A stretch of 64,000 nt of DNA, taken from assembly GCA_018396955.1 (NCBI GenBank), contig JAGTQI010000002.1:1-64000 (forward strand), in the 5' to 3' direction. The stretch's first letter is position 1. Each line of letters opens with the position of its first letter. Below the pieces are notes generated by a model that saw only the letters and a list, made by a program, of their open reading frames with translations, did no database searches and was not told where the DNA came from. Positions 9,296 to 17,410 of this stretch are shown here, piece after piece. Source of the DNA: Candidatus Bathyarchaeota archaeon (GTDB taxonomy: Archaea > Thermoproteota > Bathyarchaeia > Bathyarchaeales > Bathycorpusculaceae). The position numbers were made by a program, and so were the translations under genes.

Positions 9296-11384
9296 CTGTT
9301 CTCCGCTCCTCCTTCAACGGGCATTTGGGATTAAAACACAAGTTCCAAGGGCGCCTACCCTTAATGCGGACCTGAACTGTTGGCCAACCACATCCACGAC
9401 AGTTTCTCCAAAGGGGACGGGCTGTTCCCCTTTGGGGAAGCGGAAAGGCGGCGTTACACTGCTTTTTGAAGAAGTTTGTGCATCCGATGAAGCGTTTTCC
9501 TGTTTTTCTCGAATAGAGTATCATGAGCACACCGGTTCCACAGAGGGGGCATTGTCCCACAATCCTTTCTTCAAGCCTAGCCCTTTTTATCGCATTGCTC
9601 AGCTGTTCACCTATGGTTTTCTCCTTAGCTTTGAGCTCCTCAACAACGGGTTTTAGGATTTCAATGGCATCTAATAGAACGTTTTCACGTTTTTCTTGGT
9701 TGGCTTGAATCTTATCCATCCTCTCCTCAAGTTTTTTTGTCAGCCCTATCGAAACAATTGGGGGACAATGTCTCTTAAGAACCTCAAGAACCTCAAAGCC
9801 TAAATCCGTCACAACCATTCTCTCGTCTCGGACATATTTTCGGTCATATAAGGTTTGAATAATGTCTGCGCGGGTTGCCTTCGTCCCTATGCCAGCCTCC
9901 TCCATTTTCTTTAGCAAACTGCCGGGATTATATCTTGGAGGCGGCTTTGTGAACTTGTCTTCCAAAATAATCTTTCTAGCCTTAAGTCTTTGTCCCTCTT
10001 CCAGTGGTGGCAAAAGAACCTCCTCAGACCTCACGTACGGTTCGTAAAAGCGCAACCAGCCCTCTTTTAATGTTTGTCTACCTCGCAAGAAGAATCTTTG
10101 GCCGTCAATGTTTATGCAGACCTTTAGGCTTTGTCTTATGGCTGGCTCTCCAAAAACAGCCATAAACCTCCTAACAACAAGGTCCCAGATTCGCCTTTCA
10201 GGCTCTTCAAGCACCCTTTCGGGAAGGTTTCCAGTCGGATATACAGCTGGGTGCGCCGGGTCCTCCTTTTTCCCCTCGTTTGGCTTAAGCTCCTTTTTGG
10301 ATAAGAGTTCCGCCGCGAGCTTTTTGTATTCAGAGACTCCGCTTAAGTTTTTCAGTATTGCCTCATAATTTATTGCCGGTGGAAGTTTTTGGCTACTTGT
10401 TCTTGGATACGAGATTAAAGCGTCCAAATATAGGCGCTGGGCAATGTCTAGGGTTCGGCGGGGCGTATAGCCAAAAAGGCTGTAGGCTTCGCTTTGCAAT
10501 GTGCCAATATCGAAGGGTGTCGGCGGCATCTGCTGGAATTTTTTAACCTCAATGTTTTCGACTACGCCATCTTTCTCTTTACAAGCTTCTACAATCGCGT
10601 TAGCCTCTTTTTTAGTTTCAATTACGTCTTTTTCATATTCAGCCTCGAAAACTTGTCCGCCGATTTCGATTTCAGCCCTAATCTGCCAATAGGGCGTTGG
10701 CACAAAACACCTTATCGCCTTTTCTCTGGCGACAAGAAACCTTAGGGTCGGACCTTGCACTCTGCCGGTGCTTAGTGTGGCGTATTTTCCACTCCAGTCC
10801 TTTGCGGCTATTGTTAATGCTCTAGAGAGGTTAACGCCGTAAAGCCAGTCAATTTCGTGTCTTGTTCTTCCAGCCTCTATTAGGGCGAAGTCTAGTTTTG
10901 GTAGGAGTTCCTTGTAGGATTTTTCCAGCTCCTCCTTGGTTAGTGTAGAGTACTTCATTCTTTTGGCGACTCTTTCCTTATTGCCGCATGCATACTTCAG
11001 TATGCAATAGCCGATTATGCTTCCCTCAATGTCGTAGTCGCAAGCATCAACGTAAGTGTCAGCGTCCTTGGCAAGCTTCGAAATTGTCTCAAGCCAGGCA
11101 CGAATTTGTTTTGCGCCTCTCTCCGCCATGTAACGGGGAACCCATCGGAAGTTGAAAACTGGATAGTAGTTTCTTCCACTTTTCTCCTCAGCAACCGTGT
11201 ACAAGTGTCCAATAGCTGGAACAACAATTATCTGCCTATCTCTTTCCGCTATATAATAGGGAACACCATTCTCCTCCATCCTCTTAGCCTTACCCTTCAA
11301 GTCAAGGGCTGAAGCTATCCTTTGAGCAGCATCCGGCTTCTCCGTAATAATGAAGGTGTATTTCCCCATGCCAGCACGGACCAT
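9273..11384 (-). CDS. topA: DNA topoisomerase I, type IA
   Basis: Toprim FIITEKPDAAQRIASAL, DACDYDIEGSIIGYCIL, ALISYPRTSSQKLP, C-terminal zinc motifs CPLCGTGVLMILYSRKTGKRFIGCTNF and CRGCGWP. Confidence 0.95.
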   Translation of the reverse strand: MVRAGMGKYTFIITEKPDAAQRIASALDLKGKAKRMEENGVPYYIAERDRQIIVVPAIGHLYTVAEEKSGRNYYPVFNFRWVPRYMAERGAKQIRAWLETISKLAKDADTYVDACDYDIEGSIIGYCILKYACGNKERVAKRMKYSTLTKEELEKSYKELLPKLDFALIEAGRTRHEIDWLYGVNLSRALTIAAKDWSGKYATLSTGRVQGPTLRFLVAREKAIRCFVPTPYWQIRAEIEIGGQVFEAEYEKDVIETKKEANAIVEACKEKDGVVENIEVKKFQQMPPTPFDIGTLQSEAYSLFGYTPRRTLDIAQRLYLDALISYPRTSSQKLPPAINYEAILKNLSGVSEYKKLAAELLSKKELKPNEGKKEDPAHPAVYPTGNLPERVLEEPERRIWDLVVRRFMAVFGEPAIRQSLKVCINIDGQRFFLRGRQTLKEGWLRFYEPYVRSEEVLLPPLEEGQRLKARKIILEDKFTKPPPRYNPGSLLKKMEEAGIGTKATRADIIQTLYDRKYVRDERMVVTDLGFEVLEVLKRHCPPIVSIGLTKKLEERMDKIQANQEKRENVLLDAIEILKPVVEELKAKEKTIGEQLSNAIKRARLEERIVGQCPLCGTGVLMILYSRKTGKRFIGCTNFFKKQCNAAFPLPQRGTARPLWRNCRGCGWPTVQVRIKGRRPWNLCFNPKCPLKEERRTVEMHHMR

Positions 11385-11528
11385 ACCTTAGGATGTTGAA
11401 TGTTCCAAAGATAAACCTTCGGTCAAAATTAAAAGTTTCTATCATCCAGTGCTAGTCCGCCGTGTTAAGTTTAGCAACCAATAAATATGGCGTAGATGTT
11501 ACACCCATTTTGTTGAGGAGATGAGGAC

Positions 11529-11693
11529 TTGCCTCAGAGGGTTGTTTGCCACCAGTGTGGCTATATCTTATATGAGGGAAGCGAACTTAAGCCCCCCGAT
11601 GAAATTTTGCATAAGCATAATGGGAAATGCCCGCAATGCGGCAGAAAACTTGCTCTCATACCGTTAAACGTTGAAGTCAAACCCATAAAATAA
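11529..11693 (+). CDS. 54-aa zinc ribbon protein (TTG start), absent from the ORF track
   Basis: TTG-initiated frame LPQRVVCHQCGYILYEGSELKPPDEILHKHNGKCPQCGRKLALIPLNVEVKPIK* with two CxxC knuckles; upstream gaggagatgagg gives an RBS-like purine tract. Confidence 0.8.
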   Translation: MPQRVVCHQCGYILYEGSELKPPDEILHKHNGKCPQCGRKLALIPLNVEVKPIK

Positions 11694-11719
11694 CACCTTT
11701 CATTTTGGGAGGCTGAAAA

Positions 11720-12853
11720 GTGCGGAAAACGCAGCTTTATGAAATCCATAAGAAGACAGCAAAAATGACGGAGTTCGCCGGATTCGAAATGCCCTTATGG
11801 TATAAAGGAATAACAGAAGAGCATCTTGCAGTGCGAAACAGCGTGGGCATTTTCGATGTTTCCCACATGGGAAGAGTAATTATAACTGGAAAGGATGCCG
11901 CAAGCTTCCTAAACTATGTCATAACCAATGACGTAACAGTATTAACGCCGAACAGCGCCCTTTACTCAGTTATGTGTAACGAAAACGGCGGAATAATCGA
12001 CGACTTTGTGGTAAGCCGCCTTGAAGAGGAAAAGTTTCTGCTGGTTCCAAACGCCACAAACAGAGAAAAGGACTTTAACTGGCTGGTCACGAAGGCTGAA
12101 GGCTTTAACGTCAAAATAGAGGATGTTTCAGACAAAGTTGCAATGTTCGCCGTTCAAGGACCCAACGCCGAAAGAACCCTACAGAAAATCTGCACAGCAG
12201 ACTTAAGTAAAATTGAAAGATTCAAATGCACAACAGCCAGATTGGCAGACGTAGATGTCTTTCTATCCAGAACTGGTTACACAGGCGAGGACGGCTTTGA
12301 AGTTTACGTGTGGAACGCGCCTCTAGACAAGCCATACAACGCCGTAAAAGTGTGGAACGCCGTTCTTGAAGCTGGCAAACCCTTCGGTATAGAGCCTTGC
12401 GGTCTAGGCGCCAGAGACACATTAAGGCTTGAGGCTGGACTATGCCTATACGGAAACGACATAGACGAAAACACAACACCATTAGAGGCAAGACTGAGCT
12501 TTGTGGTAAAATTTCAAAAGGACAGCTTCATAGGAAAAAATACCCTACTAAAGCAAAAGGAGGAAGGAGTCAAAAGAAGGCGAGTTGGACTGCAAATGAT
12601 TGAGCACGCCATACCAAGACAAGGCTTCAAGATATGCAACGAAAAAGGCGAGGACATAGGACAAGTGACCAGCGGAACCTTCTCGCCACTGCTCAAATAC
12701 GGCATAGCAATGGCCTACATACAAACACAACACGCCCAAGAAGGAAACATTGTTAACGTTGAAATCCGCAGAAAAATGGCTAAAGCAAAAATTGTGCCAT
12801 TCCCATTCTACGACGCCGAGAAATATGGATATAAAAGGAAGACATCAGCATAA
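11720..12853 (+). CDS. gcvT: Glycine cleavage system aminomethyltransferase (T-protein)
   Basis: GFEMPLWYKGITEEHLAVRNSVGIFDVSHMGR, SRTGYTGEDGFEVY, GLGARDTLRLEAGLCLYGNDID, GQVTSGTFSPLL. Confidence 0.95.
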   Translation: MRKTQLYEIHKKTAKMTEFAGFEMPLWYKGITEEHLAVRNSVGIFDVSHMGRVIITGKDAASFLNYVITNDVTVLTPNSALYSVMCNENGGIIDDFVVSRLEEEKFLLVPNATNREKDFNWLVTKAEGFNVKIEDVSDKVAMFAVQGPNAERTLQKICTADLSKIERFKCTTARLADVDVFLSRTGYTGEDGFEVYVWNAPLDKPYNAVKVWNAVLEAGKPFGIEPCGLGARDTLRLEAGLCLYGNDIDENTTPLEARLSFVVKFQKDSFIGKNTLLKQKEEGVKRRRVGLQMIEHAIPRQGFKICNEKGEDIGQVTSGTFSPLLKYGIAMAYIQTQHAQEGNIVNVEIRRKMAKAKIVPFPFYDAEKYGYKRKTSA

Positions 12854-12919
12854 AACTATTTAACCAACCATAAGGAAAATAAAACATCTCATAACCTTTA
12901 TTGAAGAGATGAGCTGCAA

Positions 12920-15217
12920 ATGGAAACAAGAAATCTCTCCAAAAAAGATCGAATAATCAACGCGGTTAAAAACTTTGGAAAACTCCGCCCAAAATTAAGC
13001 CACACGTCGATAATGACCGTTGCGGCTTTAACACTCATACTCTTTATATCCTTCGTAATACGGCTATTTCCAATGCGATGGGAAATAGACCCAACAACCG
13101 GCAAAACAAACCTTCTACTGTCAGAGTTTGATCCATACTTCCAATATCGCTTCACAGAAAAAATGGTTAAAGACGGGTTCATCTCATGGGCTATAGAAAA
13201 CGAAGGAAAAGGATGGATTGACTATCAGAGATGGCATCCTCAAGGGTTTTATGTAGCTAAAGGCGCCTTCCCCGGACTCCCAATGACGGCAGCCTTCCTC
13301 TATAAAATAGTTTCAATGCTTGGTGTAGGCATAGACTTAATGAGCTTCTGCGCTCTATTCCCAGCCATTATGGCGACACTGGCATGCCTCGCCATGTACT
13401 TCCTTGGAAAAGATTTTGGCGGCAAACCAGTAGGCTTATTGGCTGCACTTTTCTTAGCCTTAGAACCATCATACATTCAGCGGACATCATTAGGCTTTTT
13501 TGATGACGAAAGCATCGGCATATTCGCCCTCATACTTTTCGCCTTCCTATTCCTCAAGGCTATTGAAGAGGGTAAACCAGCCAGCTCAACCATAAAATAT
13601 GCCCTTGCCACTGGGGCGGTTTTGAGCTATTTCTGTGCCGGGTGGGGCGCGGCTTATTACCCCATAGGAGTTATAACACTGTTCACGCTAATTTTGATAA
13701 TTATGAGAAGGTATACACGGAAACTTTTTCTTGCTTACAGCTTAACTTTTGGGTTAGGTTTACTTATCGCAATCAATGTTCCAAAGCTTTCACCAAACTA
13801 TCTATTAACAAGCGCCATATTGCCAGTCGCCGCCGTTTTTGGGATGCTCTGCCTAGTAGAAGTCATCACCAACATGAAAACAGCTAAATGGAAAGTTATA
13901 TCAGTTATCATTTTCTTAGGCCTTATTCTTGGCGGCGTCATTGCACTTTGGTATGCAGGTTACATGCAGGGCATAGCCGGAAAGTTTCTGTATGTTATAA
14001 ACCCACTTGAACGTGAAACCTCTCCTCTTTACGAGTCTGTAGCTGAACACAGGGTGTCAGCGTGGGGCTCCATATATTATGAGTTCGGCTTTTTGATAAT
14101 CTTTTTCATAATCGGGTTATTCTTCATTCTTGGAAACCTAAACAATAGAAACCTGTTCCTCCTCGTTTTTGGTTTGACATCCCTTTATTTTGCATGCTCA
14201 ATGGTGCGGCTTTTTGTTCTCACGGCTCCAGCCTTCAGCCTTTTAGCTGCTGTGGGGATTAATGGGCTTCTAAAACCATTTGTAATGCTGTTGAAGGAGC
14301 CGCCAAAAATAAGTGTTAGGAAAAAGTTTGGACTGGAACGAGTTGGAAGGGAGTTCAGTGGCATAGCAGTGTTCCTAATATTCTTGATATTAATGGTGAA
14401 CTTGGCTTTTCCCATGCCCAGAGTTTACACGCAAGCCTACACGCCAACAACAATATCCGGAGGAAGCCTTTCCGTTTCGCCCCAATACCTAAGCAAGCCA
14501 GTAGATGAGTGGATTAACATGTTGCTTTATATGAGAACCACGCCGCTGGGTGCAACCACTGTTGTGTGCAGCTGGTGGGATTATGGGTACTGGATGACCG
14601 TGCTAGGCAACGTTACTACACTTGCGGACAACGCGACAATAAATACAACCCAGATAGAAAATATAGGGTTTATCTTTATGGCAAATGAGACACAAGCGAT
14701 GAGAATGCTAAAGCTGTATAATGCATCTTACATCCTTGTTTTCACAACCATTCGCGCTGACACAGGGGGATGGATAAATGCTGGCGGTGACGAGGGCAAA
14801 TGGGTTTGGATGGCGGCCATATCGGGGAAGGCACGTGAACGCTTTATAAGAGACGGCTTTATCACAGAGAGGGATATGTGGAATGAAAAACTTGACGATG
14901 TTAGAGCTTTGTTTGGAAATTATACATTAGGCTGGCATTTTCTCGGCGACAAAAACAACAACAACAAAGTTGATAATGAGGAACTTCAGCCTACGCAAGG
15001 ACAAAACTCAACAATTTATAAGCTGATGAACTATGCCAGGGAGCGATGGATACAAGTGAACAAACAAGGCCCGGCGCCAACAACACAGTTAATATACTTT
15101 ATTGAGGAAAGGATTGAAGGCTTGAACAACAAAAGTGGTTATAATGGTATTGTTCCGCTTGTTTGCCTCTACAAAATTAACTGGGAAAAGTATTACAGTG
15201 AACATCCAAGCGGGTAA
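12920..15217 (+). CDS. aglB: Oligosaccharyltransferase AglB/STT3
   Basis: WWDYG motif (VVCSWWDYGYWMTVLGN), DDESIGIF, N-terminal multi-TM and EFDPYFQYR. Confidence 0.95.
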   Translation: METRNLSKKDRIINAVKNFGKLRPKLSHTSIMTVAALTLILFISFVIRLFPMRWEIDPTTGKTNLLLSEFDPYFQYRFTEKMVKDGFISWAIENEGKGWIDYQRWHPQGFYVAKGAFPGLPMTAAFLYKIVSMLGVGIDLMSFCALFPAIMATLACLAMYFLGKDFGGKPVGLLAALFLALEPSYIQRTSLGFFDDESIGIFALILFAFLFLKAIEEGKPASSTIKYALATGAVLSYFCAGWGAAYYPIGVITLFTLILIIMRRYTRKLFLAYSLTFGLGLLIAINVPKLSPNYLLTSAILPVAAVFGMLCLVEVITNMKTAKWKVISVIIFLGLILGGVIALWYAGYMQGIAGKFLYVINPLERETSPLYESVAEHRVSAWGSIYYEFGFLIIFFIIGLFFILGNLNNRNLFLLVFGLTSLYFACSMVRLFVLTAPAFSLLAAVGINGLLKPFVMLLKEPPKISVRKKFGLERVGREFSGIAVFLIFLILMVNLAFPMPRVYTQAYTPTTISGGSLSVSPQYLSKPVDEWINMLLYMRTTPLGATTVVCSWWDYGYWMTVLGNVTTLADNATINTTQIENIGFIFMANETQAMRMLKLYNASYILVFTTIRADTGGWINAGGDEGKWVWMAAISGKARERFIRDGFITERDMWNEKLDDVRALFGNYTLGWHFLGDKNNNNKVDNEELQPTQGQNSTIYKLMNYARERWIQVNKQGPAPTTQLIYFIEERIEGLNNKSGYNGIVPLVCLYKINWEKYYSEHPSG

Positions 15218-15228
15218 GGGAGAAACAT

Positions 15229-16122
15229 TTGTTTCCAAAGGTTCCAGACCAGCATAAGCCTGGCAAGCCCTTGGTTCCGACGGGTTTAGGCGTCATATAT
15301 GTTGTGGCGAGCGCTGCTTACCTTTTCTTTTTGCATGCCTTTGAGTTTGACGTAAAGCTGAGCCACGGCAATGTTTCTCCAACTTTAACTTTGGCTGTTT
15401 GCATATTGTTTGGTGGTTTTATGGGTTTGCTGGACGACTGGATGGATTTGCGTTGGCGTTACAAGGCTTTCTTTCCTTTGGTGGCTGCTGTTCCCTTAAT
15501 GGCGTTGACTTACAGAATTTATGTTGTGGATGCCACGTTAATACGTACAAGGATAACGCTTCCATTGTTGGGTACGATTGATTTTCGTGTATACTATTTC
15601 TTTGTTTTGATTCCGCTGATTGTGATGGTGGTCACCAACACTGTTAACCAGTTAGGCGGACTAAATGGCTTGGAAACTGTTTGCCCCGCCATTGTTTTGA
15701 TTGGGCTTATGGCGGCTTCGGGGCGAAATGCGGTTTTATTAACTCTACCTTTGGCTGTTTGGCTTGTGCTTGCCTTTTTCAATTTTCAGGGGAAGATTTT
15801 TGTTGGGAACACGGGCTCTTTTGCTATCGGAATCACTTTGGCTTCTTTTGCAATAATTTCTGATGTGAAGTGGTGTTTGTTGATTTCGCTTATACCCTAT
15901 ATAATTAATTCTTCCATGATTTTGTTGAACTATTTCTTTTTCCGGGCTAAGGCTAATGTTTCTTTCGATGGAAAGAGGCTTTTCTCGGACCATAGGAGAA
16001 GCCTAATAACGCTTATTACTTATAGGCGGCCTTTGACTGAGCGGCAGGTGGTTACTACTATAGCCTTTTTGGTTGCTGTTTCAACTTTTGTTGCTATTGT
16101 TGCCCAGCTGTTCTGGTTTTAG
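15229..16122 (+). CDS. Glycosyl-1-phosphate transferase, GPT/Alg7-like (MraY superfamily)
   Basis: PDQHKPGKPLVPTGLG, FGGFMGLLDDWMDLRWRYK, NTVNQLGGLNGLET, FVGNTGSFAIG, FSDHRRSLITL; directly downstream of aglB. Confidence 0.88.
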   Translation: MFPKVPDQHKPGKPLVPTGLGVIYVVASAAYLFFLHAFEFDVKLSHGNVSPTLTLAVCILFGGFMGLLDDWMDLRWRYKAFFPLVAAVPLMALTYRIYVVDATLIRTRITLPLLGTIDFRVYYFFVLIPLIVMVVTNTVNQLGGLNGLETVCPAIVLIGLMAASGRNAVLLTLPLAVWLVLAFFNFQGKIFVGNTGSFAIGITLASFAIISDVKWCLLISLIPYIINSSMILLNYFFFRAKANVSFDGKRLFSDHRRSLITLITYRRPLTERQVVTTIAFLVAVSTFVAIVAQLFWF

Positions 16123-16138
16123 AGACTGTGTGTAACAA

Positions 16139-16745
16139 AACGCTACATACAAAAGGCAAAAATTGGCTAGGCCCGAGCCTTGAATTCACGGAGGTTGTTA
16201 AGGAAAAACCGAAATTCGGCATGTAGACTTTAATGTGAGGAATTAGCTATTTGCCCCCACACTTCACGATCCAAATGTTTCGGTTGAGGTGGATGTTACC
16301 AGTATTGTAGGGGTTAAGCTGGACATTAAAGGCTTGGCTGGAACAGTCAATTTTGATGTTAAGGTTAGGCTTGAAGAAAAGGAAAAGCCTAATGGTTATT
16401 GTTGGTTTTAACCTTCAATTGACAACGAAACAGGCATTGTCAAATTTGAGGTTGAGGGAGCAGCCACCATAACCAGCAAGGACGCAAAGATAAACAAGAT
16501 GCCGGAGGTTGACCCTGAAACAAAAGTGCCCCATGTTTTCAGAAGATTTACTAACACACTTTACAGCCATGTACTTACTCTCCACAATTTTAAATACTCC
16601 CTCACCGCCAGTAGATTTGCTCCTTTCCAGAAAGGAAGTGTCAACCGAAGGCGTCGCAATTGAACCGGAGACGGCCGAAGCTGTTAAAGTAGAAACTGTT
16701 GGAAAAACAGAAAAAAGGGTCAACAGAGAAAGAATACTTTTATAG
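16139..16745 (+). pseudogene. Frameshifted remnant of a conserved soluble beta-rich protein
   Basis: Readable pieces in different frames: PTLHDPNVSVEVDVTSIVGVKLDIKGLAGTVNFDVKVRLEEKEKPNG / IDNETGIVKFEVEGAATITSKDAKINKMPEVDPETKVPHVFRRFTNTLYSH / MYLLSTILNTPSPPVDLLLS. Confidence 0.65.
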
Positions 16746-16770
16746 TTGCCTTGTGGTTATGCTGTTTTGT

Positions 16771-16830
16771 TGGCGGGTGAGTGGGGCCTCCCACCCGTTC
16801 CGCCATAAAAATCCCGGTGTAGGGAGGTGA
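16771..16830 (+). promoter_or_regulatory. Structured leader with potential to sequester the queT Shine-Dalgarno sequence
   Basis: GGCGG(16772-16776)/CCGCC(16800-16804) and GTGGG(16781-16785)/CCCAC(16790-16794) stems; CCTCCC(16787-16792) is complementary to GGGAGG(16822-16827) of the RBS; TCCC(16812-16815)/GGGA(16822-16825) local hairpin. Confidence 0.45.
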
Positions 16831-16834
16831 AAAA

Positions 16835-17401
16835 TTGAAATTTGATTGTAGAGACTTGGCTCTAACAGCGGTTTTTGCGGCGCTTTACGCCATAATTAAC
16901 ATTGTACAGACAATGACGAGTGGCCCAATAACATATGGACCAGTTCAGCTGCGCCTTGCTGACTGTCTAATAGCTTTATCGGCACTGTTCGGATGGCCTT
17001 TGGCTATTGGAGTTGGAATTGGCTGTTTCAGTAATGTATACTATATGCTGGACCCGGTTGACATTATTATAGGGCCTATTGTGAATTTTGCGGCGGCTTC
17101 CATTGTCTTTGCGTTGCGGAGGAGGAAACTTTTGGCATGCACTTCTGGCGCCTTGGTTGTTGGCGTTCCAATAGGTTTGTACTTGTACTATCTTTACGTG
17201 CAAGGCAACCCGATCATCCAGCAACAGACACCAAATTTTGGAGTTCCGCTGCCATTATGGTCGGCATTTGTCCTAAGTCTCGTAGTCAGCAGTTTGGTGG
17301 CTGTCTCCGTTATAGGATCTGCTCTGTTGAAGGCACTATCAAGACAAGGCGTTATAGATTCTTTGAGGGCGCGCGGGCTAAAAGTGATTGAGGAAAAGTG
17401 A
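16835..17401 (+). CDS. QueT-family ECF transporter S component
   Basis: LALTAVFAALYAIINIVQ...SGPITYGPVQLRLADCLIALSALFGWPLAIGVGIGCFSNV...DIIIGPIVNFAAA matches the QueT pattern; TTG start after GGGAGGTG. Confidence 0.85.
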   Translation: MKFDCRDLALTAVFAALYAIINIVQTMTSGPITYGPVQLRLADCLIALSALFGWPLAIGVGIGCFSNVYYMLDPVDIIIGPIVNFAAASIVFALRRRKLLACTSGALVVGVPIGLYLYYLYVQGNPIIQQQTPNFGVPLPLWSAFVLSLVVSSLVAVSVIGSALLKALSRQGVIDSLRARGLKVIEEK

Positions 17402-17410
17402 CGCTGTTGA

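Noticed and set aside
9282-11312. Several plus-strand ORFs across topA
   Set aside because: Antisense to a fully conserved topA reading frame; composition mirrors the coding strand.
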